In this document: in pieces, positions 49,459 to 63,784 of the stretch
How positions within the stretch are numbered: the first letter of the stretch is position 1
How the letters are laid out: every line of letters starts with the position of its first letter
From: Synanceia verrucosa
Lineage: Eukaryota; Chordata; Actinopteri; Perciformes; Synanceiidae
Assembly: GCA_029721515.1 (NCBI GenBank)
Contig: CM056563.1
Location: 24,846,954 to 24,910,953, forward strand
Length of the DNA: 64,000 bases
Direction: 5' to 3'
Position numbers and translations under genes: made by a program
Notes under the pieces: model-generated
The model's input: only the letters and a program-made list of their open reading frames with translations
Told to the model about the DNA's origin: nothing
The model's database searches: none

Positions 49459-49464
49459 AATAAA
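49459..49464 (+). terminator. hoatz: Polyadenylation signal of hoatz-like gene
   Basis: AATAAA 13 bases after the TGA stop codon of the hoatz-like frame, giving a very short 3'UTR. Confidence 0.65.
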
Positions 49465-50446
49465 AAGCCTTTACAAAGAGTCCTGTTCTGTGAATCTCTC
49501 TCTGGTGTTCAACATATCTGACAGGTTAGACCTGTAATAAAATGATTTTAGTGTGACACTGTTGTTAACAGTCTGCAGGTGTGCTGTTTACCATGTCAAC
49601 ACTCTTACAATAAAAAGTACATTAGAGGTTAAACAAACACAACTTTTGACCTGAGAAAGTCACCAAATAAAAGCCAGACAGTCACCACAGTTATTACCCT
49701 CTACACAGGTGTGTCCAGTCACACCTGCTGATCAGCCCTGTGGCCAGGTGGGAAGGTCTCCTTCCTTGGTACTTTGGTGCATTACAGTAAGAAAAAATAT
49801 TTTAAGAAAATAAAAAATAAAAGTACTGCATAAAGCAAGAATCCTAAATATGAAATGTAGTTTGTATATAATAATATATATTGAATAATATTAACATTGT
49901 TTATATTTTGTTATGCAGGCAAAACAAAACTGATGGAAATGTTTAATCCCCTAAAACCACCAAATTACATGTTTTTTAAACTGCCACAGTAATAAATAAT
50001 ACATATTTATATTATTTAGAGTGACTTTGCTCTTTTATTTCACATATTAAACTCTTTCTACACGTTCTCCACTTTGCTTCAAGCAGCGTTACATAAGGTG
50101 AAGTGAAGCCTGTGTGGATATTCAGATTCCAAACCTGCAGTGGAGAAGGCCCAGCCATAATAGGATAAGAAGAGGCCTGCTGACTGTTGACTTTAACTAA
50201 TTTGGTTCAAGCTTTCAAAGCTCAGAGAGCACACAGCAGCCTGCTGTCTGTGCTCCTGTAATTCACTCTTAAGTGTCTTTAAAGTGATCCTCCACCTCAA
50301 ATCCACCCTGAGCATCAACGATCAGTGCTGATCTCATAACTTTATTCAGACTCACTGGGGAAGAACGACATGTGAACACAGGGGATGAGTGAGGGATTAA
50401 TGACATTAATGAGTCTAGTTCAGTTCTGACAGAAATATGAGACTGA

Positions 50447-51292
<846 letters not shown>

Positions 51293-54200
51293 TCCCTGGT
51301 TTTAATCTCTGAAGGTCGTTTGTAATGACCAGAAACCACCACATGGTGTCAGTAAAAGCTCATGTATGGACTCATAAAGAGTCTGTTTCTAAACTGAATC
51401 CCACCAATAAAAAGGTGAATTTTAGAGTGAAGGAGCCTGATCATTGCTCACGACACCAGCAGCTCTGTGCTCAGAGAAAACACATCAGCGTCATGTGTGA
51501 AGAGCACTGCGTCACGCTGAGGAATATGATGATGATCCTCATATTTAACTGACATTTCCTGCAGAGCCTCAGGAGACGCTGAGCAGATGGATGTTCATCG
51601 TGTTCGGCAGCTTCTTCCCCTCCTGATGGAGGTTAAAAAATATGAACCATGTGTTAGTGCGTCTCTCTTTTTGATGGCTATATTTCTTATGAAGACACAC
51701 ATTGTTTTCAGAAGCATAGAGAATACACTGTTTGTATACACATTTTTATTTTTTTGTATTTTTTTTTATATAATTTTTATTTTACATTTATTTATATATT
51801 TATTTATAATTTTATTGTAATTCATTTTTATTTTATCATCCTTATTTTTATTGTATTTTATTTGTATTCATAATATTTATTTTCATTTTCATTTTTATTT
51901 TATTTTTATTTTAGATATTTTTTAATCACATTATATGCTGTATAAAAAAAGAATAAAATATAATATCTACAAACAAGTCATGAGTTCAACACTAACAATG
52001 TACATAAATAAATACTGCACAGGTCTGCTTGCAGACCACTAGGGGGCGTCACTCTTTGAGTCAACAGACTGTTTTGTTACAGTTTATTGTTCAGCTGAGG
52101 TGCATCTCTCAGCTTTAAAGGTGTTTTTTTTAAATACAGCTTTAAATAAGCTGCTTCTTTCTGTCTGAATCTGCTGCTGTCAAGTTTCTGGAAACACACT
52201 TGATGTTTTTCTCTTTTTTTAACCTTTCATGTTTGTCTGTGGTTAAATAATACAGCACTTAGAGCATCAAAGGGCCATCGCTCCCTGATGCAACCACTCA
52301 GTAATCATCCAGCTCTGGAGCTTCGTCCAGACCTGGGTCAGCATTTAGGGTCGGGTCGCTTGATAGACAGCTGAATGTTGGATTAAAACACTCATTTATA
52401 CAAGAAAACCAACATATCTCAGTGGGTAGAATGGCCGAAACCAAAAGCAGGACCAGTACGAAGGGATAAAATGTTTAATACCCTGTTTAAATATGTGCTG
52501 ATGGGATGTAGAGCAGGTGGAGCTGTTTACCGTTTCAGCATGGACTCAAACTGGCCGAAGAGCTTTATTTATTTGGAGAATAACACTGAGGATATTTATG
52601 GATCGACGACACGAGAACAGACGCTCGAAAGTGACATTAAACTGGAGGGGGACACAAATCACCTCGACACGCCGGCTTTCTGGAGTTTAAAGGGAGGTGA
52701 TATATGACTGGCTGATGATTCACAGCTGATTGGAGGCAACAGGAAGTAGTCCACTTCTAATGAACGCTCTGTGACCTTGAGGCGTCCTCTGGGATTCACC
52801 ACAACCCTGACATGCAAAACACTTTACGGTTAATAAAGGAGATCATCGTGCTGTTTCTCAGCTCAAGTGAGTGGAACAGCAGCTTTTAGCAGGAGACACT
52901 ATTAAAAGATTTATTTAGGCAGCTTTAACGCCGCTCAAACTATATGTTCCTTAAATTTCCTCTGCTAATTGATTGAAAAACATGTTTTTTTTCATGCTTT
53001 TATTTTGATCCTTACTGACAGCTTCCTGCTGCAATCATGGGGTTGCTTTTATTTTGAAAAACTCCCAGACAGCAAACTTATTTGTAAAAACTGAATTAAA
53101 AGGGAAGTGAAGTACATCCTGTTTAAGCTAGCAGCTATGAGCTAAGCTAATGCTAGTGCAGCTAATCAGGTCGATGCTAACAGCTAACAGGCTAAGTCTC
53201 CACAGAGCTCACCTGAACTCCAATATCCTGCAGCAACAACAATAAATAAAAATTCTTATAAATGTCTATATATATTTGAGATAAGATAAGATAAGATAAG
53301 GAAATTCTCTCACAACAGTTGCTGTACACAGTATGAAAAAGTAAGGTTTAAAGTTTTTTTTGAAATATGAACCTGGTCAGCTGCTGACCATGTTCATAAA
53401 ACGTCACTGTTAATGAGGTTGGCATCGACCACGGTGAATATAAAGGTTATTGATCGATGGCACGTCCCATTGCAAATCAATTTGTGTCATTATAAATGTC
53501 TCCTGTCCTCTGATGACAAGAACAAGCTGCTTGCCTCCTTCCTCTGGATGATATTTGCGTTGTGCTCAGTGATGTATCGCTGACCTCAGTGAATGTCATC
53601 AATAGAGAAGGTCACGGTGAGCCTGGTTTACGGTGAGATGGATCACCAGGCCCCATTAAAGCTCAACATGCCTCTAATGGATTCTCCAAGGACTGACGCT
53701 GAGCTTGAGCTCATTTACAGCCAAACAACAGCTTCCTGACATTATTTAGCACAAGGCAGGAAGTGACATTAAAAGCTGCACTGATCGATTATTTCATATT
53801 AATGATGCCTCAGATATAAACTCTGCAGCTCCTCTCAGCTCTTCAACAGTTTCAGGTTCAACAGTTTGACTTCTGAGGTGAAAACATGTCAGTTTGTTGA
53901 CCACTAAAAGTTAATGAATTCTGCTTTAATGGCGCTGTTTAACAGCCAGTTCACTGGTTTTATTTTGTGAGACACAAAGCTGAATTTAGCATGAAATGTG
54001 CAGGACTGAGTCATGATTTAATCTGCAAACTAAACTGTTTAAATCAGCTGATTCCAGCTGGTTTTGTCCTTGTTGCATGTGCAGACTGTGCGTTAAAGGG
54101 TCAGTACGCAACTGTTTCCCATCTGTGATGCCAAAAAATAAAACAAAAAGCAAATACTTCCTCAACCATCCGTTGTTAATATTAATCAGTTTAGTAGTTG

Positions 54201-57200
54201 TGCTTTGGATATTAAAATGATGACTAAAACTTAAATCACAGTTGAAATAATATCTATAACACAAATTAAATTCATTGATATCAAGCTTCCTGTGGAAAGA
54301 AAACAGGACAGTGTTGATTAAAAGATCCATTTTAAATGTTTATGGCTTTAATTTATCTTTGTTTGACTTTATAAAAAGGGTCGACCCGTTGACTCATTGA
54401 TATTTCTCCAACAGTCGGTCGAGTATTTCAGATGAGATAAAATAAGATAGCATAAGTAGCAAAAAGGACAGAGAGGCGGTGACATCAGTAAAAGAAGAAG
54501 TTGAATAAGTAGAAAAAATGTCAAAATAAGAAGGAAACAAAGGTAAGGACGTACCTTAGGAATATTAATATAATGAAAAAAGCAAATGTTAATGAATTCT
54601 CAGCATGTTACCTGTGTGCAGGTGAGGATTCCTGCATCACTGTTTGCTCTGTGTGTCGTCATGGCGACAGCCTCTTTGGCTCTGAATAAATCCTGCTAAA
54701 TCTTCCCTCTCTGCATCTCTATGCCTCACAGAGTCCGTTCATCACGTCCGTGAAGGATGGAAATCCATAACTGCATTCATCTTCAGAGGCCTCCAACAAA
54801 CCAGGAACCTGCAGGTAACATTTTATCACTCAAGCTCACAAATGAATCAGTTTTGTGCATTTTAATCCTTGTGATTTATTGCCTTGAATTTCTGTGCATG
54901 GATTAGCAGATTCACTCTGCAGTAAATATCCCGCCTCGTTCTTAAATGATTTATAGGAATAACATTGTTGTTGTTGTTGTTGTTGTTGTTGGATTAACAG
55001 TTTAATTAATGAAGTGTTTAACAAGAAAACCTCATTAAAAGACCCCAAAGCCAGCTTCAGCGTGTTGGACACACCTTTTATTTTCTATGAACATCAGGAT
55101 TAATCTGAATTAATCTCAACTCAGCGTGGTTTTTATGCAGGCGACTCTCTGAACTCCATGCCATCAAGTGTGTGGAGGACTACAAACCATCATGGCGTCC
55201 AGTAAAAGACTACAAAAAAGTGAGAAAATGAGCGTTAATGTCCGATCAAGTGAGAACAACAACAACAACTCAGGAGCTCTGTTAGGATTTTGGCTTTTTA
55301 TTCAATGTATTATAACACATTACATGAATTAATTATACCTGAGCAGAGTTTGAGGACGACCGCTGCAAAAAAAATAAAATAAAACTGTGACGATGAGTGC
55401 AGAGGATGTGGATATTAAAACTGCTTCATGATGTCTTTATTGAACATCTGCCAGCTATAAAACAGCATTATTTAAAAGTAAATGTGACTTTTTTAATCTG
55501 TTTGCACTAATCACTAAAAACATTTTGCACTTATACTGCATACACTGTAAATTAGTTTCATTTAAAGTGAATTTACACCCAAATTTGAGCCAGAACACTG
55601 GAAAACATAATTTACTTTACCATTAAAGGTATCATTTTGATTAAAGAGCTTGAACATACAGGTTAACTATTGTAGAAACATTAAAAATATTAAAATTTAG
55701 AGCAGTGGTGGTTTGGTCTGACACCGGGAAGTGCTAATAAATATTTTAATTCACTGTATATTATTTCATTTATGTTGTCATTTATTTATTTATTGCGTTT
55801 GCTCTTGTGTTTGCATGTAATCTTTATTTTCTTACCTTGTATCTATGACAGGTGTAACGACAATAAAGCTGAATCTAATATCAAACTTTTTCATCAGATG
55901 TTTTTCTAGTTATAAATCTTATTTCGTGGCTCACCTCCTTTGCGTTTCCTCGTTGAGGGAATGCTGGGAAACGATGTTGATGTTCACGGTTCACTTCCTC
56001 TTCCTGGCGTCCATGTTGTTTGTTTGTTGTTGTTGTTCAACAACATTCAGACTTTCAGACTTTTTCCTCTGAACGCAGCATTGGTGCTGCAATAACAACT
56101 GCATAACGTGTAGTTTATTAATAATTAATCTAAATAAAATGACACCTTTAAACTTGAGTTGAGGATTTTGATGATGAGTGATTCTGTGCTGGAGGAAATT
56201 AAACTTAATCCAGCTAGGTTAAAAAAAAAAAGACAGGAAACAGGAAGTGTAATACATGAATAAATATGTGTGAGTAAATACAGATTCTGTGTTTACGTCT
56301 GCGTACAGTTCATGTTCAGTTTACAGCAGGGATTTAGATGTTTGGATTATGTCGACCAACCAAAAAAAAAAACCTCCTAGTTACTTCTGCAAATCTAAGC
56401 CAATTTAATCCCGTCTGTTTCCAATCCAGCACGCCTGACATCTTACATAACAACAACCAGATTTCCCAAACTGTGAGGAGAAAGAAGACGCTGGGTTTTT
56501 ACAGGATTATTCCTCAGGTCGTTACCTCGTTTTAGTAAAAAAAAAAAGCTCTTGAAACATAATATTTAAAAGTTTAAAGATAATATTTCAGCAGTAAAAT
56601 GTGTAAAATCAGCCAGGTTTTCAGTATGTTATGCATTTTGTTGCGTATTTGCCTTATTATTATTTATGTGTCTGTTAATGACATCTATCTTATAGTTTAT
56701 TTTCACAGGATAAAGATGTGATGTTTTTCTCCATTAGCGTCTGCTGACAGTAGATTTATAAGATAATAATGTGACATGAAAGACATCAGGTTGTGAAGTT
56801 CCTGCAGTGGAGAAAAAAGCCTTTTTCTCGTCTACATCTGGATTTAAATCCAGTTCAGTGACTGATTAGCTTCTGAACTGATAGATTATCTTTTAAATCT
56901 CCATTTGAAAAGAAACAACTCTTCAGCTGTCGGACGCTCAGTTTCTGTTTCCTGTTTGAAACTCAGATTTATTTCCTGGCTGATGCCTTCCTTCCCCCTG
57001 GAGACGCTCGTACAGCACATTTTATACCGTTAATTTCCTCAGAGGTCGGAGCAGCTGCTTGTCCAGCAGCTTCCCCAAGGACGCATTAGCTTCCTGACAT
57101 GATTGACCTTTTGACCTCCAGGTGATGGAGCTGTCAGTACAAGCCACCGAGCAGAGCGCTCCAGAAATATGTTTGGTGGGGAAACAAGGTTTGGTGCTTT

Positions 57201-57487
57201 AAACGCTCTGATAATTCATTTAATGTGCTGCATGTGAACGCATCGTTCCTCCCGTCCCTAAACACAGACACAGTGTGACTAAAGCTCTTATCCTCTTTAT
57301 TCATTCTACTAATTTATTCTCTGTAAAGTGGCTCAACTTGCCGTAAATCGCTTGTTTTTTCCACCTGTTCCTCCTTAATGTCTCTAAATCACTTAAAGCT
57401 GAAGTGATGCACCTGAACAGGTGAGAAGCTCCTGCTACCTGCAATTAAACTATTTCTCAAAAGGAAAAAGGTGTCATTTTTTTCCTG
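51293..57487. other. Intergenic, no gene recognised
   Basis: AT-rich DNA with short open frames (for example around 52471-52707) that I cannot match to any family and that show no neighbouring exons. It includes (ATAAG)n near 53280 and (TTG)n at 54966-54990. Nothing else was supportable. Confidence 0.55.
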
Positions 57488-57707
57488 CCATGGTAAAATT
57501 TAGGGTTGTGGTTGTTGTTGTCCTTTCTTGCTGCTCCCTTCCGGGGTCGCCACAGCAGATGATCCGCTTGTAGACTTGCCGTTAGTTTTTTTACACCTGA
57601 CGCAACCCTCGCCCATTTTGTTAGCCGGGACTGGGAGGAAGTCGAACCCGGGTTCCCCAGGTTGATGACATGTGCTCCCGGCTGGACTCCATGGTAAAAT
57701 TTAGGGT
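57488..57707 (-). mobile_element. tRNA-derived SINE with 19-bp target-site duplication
   Basis: A body of about 180 bp is flanked by identical 19-bp direct repeats, CCATGGTAAAATTTAGGGT, at 57488-57506 and 57689-57707. On the minus strand it contains a pol III B-box-like GGGTTCGACTTCC. The exact duplication indicates LINE-mediated, fairly recent insertion. Confidence 0.8.
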
Positions 57708-58963
57708 GCTTTTCAATAAATTAGACCAGTCTGTGATAATCCACCAACATGGTCTCAGCATGGACAGTCGACATAAAATATCAGGAACAGACATGTAATT
57801 TTTTTTAATTAACACTAGTGTTCACATTAGCGTCATGAATAGGGCCTGGAGGCGGCCTCTTCAAGAGGACTATGGGTAGTATTTCCCTCTGAATCAGTCT
57901 GACAGACCATAATAACCTCGGTGGATGGTGCTGTTTTCAAAAACAAACAAATAAACAGAAGAATAAGTGACACTTCCTCTTCCTGTGGTTTAAGACGCAC
58001 ATCTGGATCTCCTGTGATGTTCAGCCTCACTGTGAGAAGACCATGCAGGACATCAATGAATATAACCTGCTCCAAATAAATACAGTTTAATTCATTAAAA
58101 TGCAAATAAAAAGCACCCTGAGGGGCCGTTCACATGCAGCATGATATAAATATCAGTTTATAGTGAACATTAATCATTTTAATTAGCTTTAGAATCTTGA
58201 CTACAGATTATTAAACAATCTGGACTATAGATTATTGAACGATCTGGATTATAGGTTATTGACATACAGATTATAGTCCTTCACTGCCTCGACCGAGAAG
58301 TTTCCTTAAAATAGATTAGATTAAGTGAGCTAATTTCAACATAGAGACTCAAAGATTTATGAAGGAGGAATACAGCCTGTGTTCATTTAGTTACTCAAAA
58401 AATAATCCCTTAATTTACTAAATTACTCACTGCTGAAAGTAATTAGTTACACTATTAGTTTCACTACTTTTGGATGGCTCTGTGATGTCACCTGAGATGC
58501 AACATAACTCAACTGAGAGGACACAACAGGTCAAACTGCTAATGCAGCTAATGCAGCTAATGAAGCTAATGAAGCTAATGTGAAGAATCTACAGTGTTAA
58601 ACTCTCCTTTTAGTCAGAGAGGCTTTTTTACTCTTAAATTACTTCTTTGTTGTCATGGCAGCTTGAATAAAAGGATGAGAACGACGCTACATGTGAACGG
58701 CCTCAGTTCAGTTCAGTTCTACGCTGCTACAGCCTGGCTACGCTAACATTAGCAAACATTAGCGATATTCCATCCACTGTGGATGTTAAAATAAAACACG
58801 TAGCACCTTTAAAGTATGTTTTCCATCCAGCTTCTCAGACATCACTTCGTACTTTGTTTCCATGGAACAAATAAAGAACATGTGTGTCTCCTTTCACTGC
58901 TTCAGTCTTGTTGTCGCTGAGCTTTTGGGCACCAGAAACAGTTCAGACCCAGAGCTCCTCAGC

Positions 58964-61062
58964 TCAGCACTGCTCCTCCCCCAGAGAGTCTGTGTTCTCC
59001 CCCAGGTCTACGGAGGCCGACGTGGGTCTCATCTTGCCCCTTCCAGGACCTGGACCCGGCCCAGGACCCGGACCCGGACCCGGGCCTCCGACCACTAATC
59101 CGGCTCTGGCTCCACCATGGCCGGGGTAGACCTCCACGGTGCTGGAGATGGACTGAAGGGAGCGGTCCCTGAAGTAGTGGAAGGCCTCCTGGTCCAGGTA
59201 CTCCTGCTCCTCCCTCAGGCCCTGCTCAAACAACTTCCTCTTGTGTCGGAACTCAATCACTGTCTTAGTGTAGGAGTTCAGGGTGGTGACGGAGGCCGCC
59301 ATGCAGCAGGTGAAGGAGCCCCAGGCCATGCTGGAGGAGGAGGAGCGAGGAGGAGAAAAGGAGAGGAGGAGGTGGAGGAGAACAATTAGTTATCAACTTT
59401 TAGTATCACTGATGGGCTGCTAACATTAGCTGCTAAAATCAACTGCTAACATTAGCCACTAACGTCAACGTCAGCCCCAAACATTAGCTGCTAACATCAG
59501 CTGCTAACATTAGCACCAAGGTCGACATCATCTCCTAACATTAGCCACTAACGTCAACGTCAGTCCCAAACATTAGCTGCTAACATCAGCTGCTAACATT
59601 AGCACCAAGGTCGACATCATCTCCTAACATTAGCCACTAACGTCAACGTCAGTCCCAAACATTAGCTGCTAACATCAGCTGCTAACATTAGCACCAAGGT
59701 CGACATCATCTCCTAACATTAGCCACTAACATCAGCTGCTAACACTAGCTGCTAACATCAGCTGCTAACATTAGCCACTAACGTCAACATCAGCTGCTAA
59801 CACTAGCCACTGCTAACACTAGCCACTAATGTCAGCTGCTAACATTAGCCACTAACGTCAATGTCAGCTCCTAACAGTAGCCACTAACGTCAGCTGCTAA
59901 CACTAGCCACTAATGTCAGCTGCTAACATTAGCCACTGCTAACACTAGCTGCTAACGTCAGCTGCTAATACTAGCCACTGCTAACACTAGCCACTAATGT
60001 CAGCGTCTGACATTAGCCACTAACGTCAGCTGCTAACACTAGCCACTAACATCAGTTGCTAACACTAGCCACTAATGTCAGCGTCTGACATTAGCCACTA
60101 ACGTCAGCTGCTAACACTAGCCGCTAACATCAGTTGCTAACACTAGCCACTAATGTCAGCGGCTGACATTAGCCACTAATGTCAATGTCAGCTCCTAACA
60201 GTAGCCACTAACGTCAGCTGCTAACACTAGCTGCTAACGTCAGCTGCTAATACTAGCCACTGCTAACACTAGCCACTAATGTCAGCGGCTGACATTAGCC
60301 ACTAACATCAGCTGCTAACACTAGCCGCTAACATCAGTTGCTAACACTAGCCGCTAACATCAGTTGCTCACTGAATCAGCGTCTCGCCTCTGAAAGATAA
60401 TGGTGTGATGTTAGGTGGCTAACAGGGATGCTAACGGTCTGTGTGCTGTGTCCAGAAGAGCAAAAGCAGCTATCCATCAGTGTTTATCTGTTTGTTTTAA
60501 ACAGCACTGCCTCACAGTGAACATGATAACATGACAATAATAAATCATATAAAATATCACAACACACTGACAGTACATTAAACAGATAAACATTGTTCAT
60601 TTTATAGATTTGATCAGATGTTGTCTCAGATTATAAATGATGCTCAGGTCACTTCCTCTTTCTCAACATTCACACTTTGTATTTGTCCTGAAGGAGCTTT
60701 ATTTATTTTTTCCACATCCATCAGGATCCCTGCAGATTTTATTCCACCTTAAGGATCCTGAACGACTCACCTTAAATCTGCTTTTAACTGCTTTTTAAAT
60801 GACGCTGCAGCTGACGTTAACCTGATTTCAGATCATAAAACAAACATTCTATAACAAGCAGAACGTTCGTCCTTTTCTAATAAGGCAGAGGATTTTTACA
60901 GTAACACCTTTAGTTAAGATGAATGTCATATTAGTGTTTGTGAGACGGACCAGAAGGACCAGCCGTAGTCCCAGCTGTGAGGCCTCCAGTCTTCAGGACC
61001 CAGACTGACCGTGATCTGGAACACCTGAGTGTACATCATGTGGGCCACCATACCCAGAAGAC
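58964..61062 (-). CDS. gsg1l: GSG1-like protein (AMPA-receptor auxiliary subunit), last two exons
   Basis: GSG1L is a claudin-fold tetraspan protein that binds AMPA receptors and slows recovery from desensitisation. Exon 61062-60951 (112 nt, entered in phase 1) encodes GMVAHMMYTQVFQITVSL and the motif PEDWRPHSWDYGWSF. Exon 59330-58964 completes the Cys codon and encodes AWGSFTCCMAASVTTLNSY (last membrane segment), TVIEFRHKRK, a cytosolic tail and a TGA stop. The junction reads TTC TG|GTCCGT to CAG|C ATG. The tail departs from mammals: about eight Gly-Pro dipeptides, then RGKMRPTSASVDLGENTDSL. Upstream exons lie beyond the right edge, so the gene is partial here. The membrane core is almost identical to mammalian GSG1L. 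Confidence 0.92.
59405..60370. repeat. GCTAACATTAGC-type minisatellite in the last gsg1l intron
   Basis: About 960 bp built from the units GCTAACATCA, GCTGCTAACATTAGCCACTAACGTCA and GTCAGCGGCTGACATTAGC, in a layered higher-order arrangement. An early block of about 85 bp is repeated nearly exactly (59470-59710). It fills most of the intron between the last two gsg1l exons. Confidence 0.9.
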
Positions 61063-61214
61063 CTGCAACACACACACACAGGAAGCGACAAAATAAAAGC
61101 ACAATTAAAAAAAAAAAAAAAAACAGCATAGATGCTGGCAGCCCTGGTTTTAATATAAAAAATAAATAATGCAGCTGCTGAATCTATCTGCCTTTTCAAA
61201 GCACATTTACCATC

Positions 61215-61430
61215 TTTTCCATCTTAACTCCTGGTCGCTTTGATGTGAGCCACAGCTCCTAATGACACTGACGGAAGGCCTTTACCTGGAAAATGTCAGT
61301 GGACGTCTTGAAAATCAATGTGGTGGCAGCTTTTATTAGTGAAACAGGACAAGGAGCTTTGAAAAGATTTGCTGATTATGAGAAACAGAAGACTTGATGT
61401 GGATTTATGGGTCCATCAATATTTTATGAT
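61215..61430. repeat. Left arm of a long inverted repeat
   Basis: The reverse complement of this segment matches 63785-63985 over about 200 bp with few mismatches, for example GGACCCATAAATCCACATCA and ATCTTTTCAAAGCTCCT on the other arm. Just to its left, 61075-61150 has a direct-repeat partner near 63510-63600 (ACAAAATAAAAGCA, GTTTTAATAT). Probably fragments of one dispersed family. Confidence 0.75.
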
Positions 61431-62009
61431 GTATTTTATTGTATTTCAGACGAGTGGACATACAGAGATGTCCTCAAATACATAAATAAACTATCAATAA
61501 TAGTTCTCTGTGGTTATTGATGGAATAACATGACATTTATTTCAGACATCCCTGTTTCCCTTCAGGATGAACTGTAATCATTAACATTTGATTGTTTCAT
61601 ACTTTGGTTTATGATAAATCAGCCTCAGCTCTTTTCTGATAATTAGTAAACTTTAGCTGAGCGTGGGTCCATGATTACTTCCTGTCAGCTGCAAACAGGA
61701 AGTAAACTGAGAACACTTCGAGCATTTAGAACTGAGAAATGGAAAAATACTGTAGATTAGTGACGTCACAGATGGACAGCAATCCTTGTTTCAAACTGTT
61801 TCTGAACCTGAAACCAGATTTATGAGAAATGAAAGACGTAAATATCGCTTTTGATAATATGGGAATAATTCTAGTGTCCTGACAAATCCTTCAAACACTC
61901 TGTGTCTGTGTTACGATCAAAACAGTCTGCGTGACTGAAATAAAACCAAATGAAATGCAGCGATCAGCGACGACTTAGTGAGCAACGAAGCATTCACTGA
62001 GCAGTACGA

Positions 62010-63090
62010 ATTCACCAATTTCAGTGAGCAACAAGCAACTTCAGCAACAGCAATCAGCAACAACTTTAGCAACAGCAATCAGCGACAACTTTAGCAAAAA
62101 CTTCAACGAGCAACTTCATTGAGCAGCGACAACTTCAGCAACAGCGATCAGTAACAGCGACAACTTCAGCGAGCAATTTCAGTGATCAGAAACAACTTCA
62201 GCGACAGCGATCAGCGACAACTTCAGTAACAACTTCAGGGACAGTGATCAGCAACAGCTTCAGCGAGTAACTTCAGTGACAGTGATCAGTGACAACTTCA
62301 GCAGCAACTTCAGGGACAGTGATCAGCAACAACTTCAGGGACAGTGATCAGCAACAACTTCAGGGACAGTGATCAGCAACAGCTTCAGGGACAGTGATCA
62401 GCAACAGCTTCAGCGACAGTGATCAGCAACAGCTTCAGCGAGTAACTTCAGTGACAGTGATCAGTGACAACTTCAGCAGCAACTTCAGGGACAGTGATCA
62501 GCAACAACTTCAGGGACAGTGATCAGCGACATCTTCAGGGACAGTGATCAGCAACATCTTCAGGGACAGTGATCAGCGACATCTTCAGGGACAGTGATCA
62601 GCAACATCTTCAGGGACAGTGATCAGCAACAGCTTCAGCGACAGTGATCAGCAACAACTTCAGGGACAGTGATCAGCAACAGCTTCAGCGACAGTGATCA
62701 GCAACAACTTCAGGGACAGTGATCAGCAACATCTTCAGGGACAGTGATCAGCAACAACTTCAGGGACAGTGATCAGCAACAACTTCAGGGACAGTGATCA
62801 GCAACAACTTCAGCGACAGTGATCAGCAACAACTTCAGGGACAGTGATCAGCAACAGCTTCAGGGACAGTGATCAGCAACAGCTTCAGCGACAGTGATCA
62901 GCAACAACTTCAGGGACAGTGATCAGCAACAACTTCAGGGACAGTGATCAGCAACAACTTCAGCGACAGTGATCAGCAACAACTTCAGGGACAGTGATCA
63001 GCAACAGCTTCAGGGACAGTGATCAGCAACAGCTTCAGCGACAGTGATCAGCAACAACTTCAGCAATCTGCGATGAATTCAGCAAGCAGC
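62010..63090. repeat. 25-bp minisatellite in a gsg1l intron
   Basis: Tandem 25-bp units of the form CAGGGACAGTGATCAGCAACA plus RCTT, with CAGCGACAG variants. Divergent units lie at the left edge and homogenised ones in the middle. Longer blocks such as 62790-62890 recur around 62940-63040. The array sits between the arms of the inverted repeat at 61215 and 63785. Confidence 0.92.
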
Positions 63091-63784
63091 GTTGGCAGTG
63101 ATCAGCAGCACCTCCAGTTCAAACCTGCACCTTTAACCCACGAATGTCTACAAAAATAAAGCAGCAGCTTCCTTCTTCTTACATAAGAGCAGCGGCCCTC
63201 ATCTCCAGATAATCTGCCTTAATTAGCATTAAAACAACAACAGTAGCTCTAACCCAGATTTACAGTTCACCAGAAACATGGCAGCACTTATCCTCGACGA
63301 CATTTTGAAGAAAAACACCTAATTAAATTATAATTACTCATCAAGACATTAGTGATACGTCTAGTACTTCCCTGATTTTTTAATTCTGTTTGACACAAGG
63401 TGCGCATTACGTTTGATGTCTCCAGATTTTCAAAATAAAACCACCCACTCTGAAGCAAACTCTTCTCCATGACTGCAGCAGGAAGCAGGAAGCTGTTAGC
63501 AAGGGTGCAATGAAGAGACAAAATAAAAGCATAAGATTTACAATAAATAATAATGCTGACAGGCCTAGTTTTAATATGAAAAATAAGAATCTGTCTTCTT
63601 TTTCGTTAATGTAAAAGTGTTGAGGGAGTTTCCAGAGGTGCCTGATTAACATAAAGATGGAGGATGACCATGGACAGGACAGATCCTGGGGTCACAAACC
63701 ATTTAAAAAAAAATAAAATCAGCAATGGAGACGAGGAAAAGGGGTGTGTGTGTGTCCACTTTTCCAAAATAAAATACAATAAGT

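Noticed and set aside
52471..52707. 78-residue plus-strand frame as a gene
   Set aside because: No recognisable family, no splice partners, no promoter; consistent with chance.
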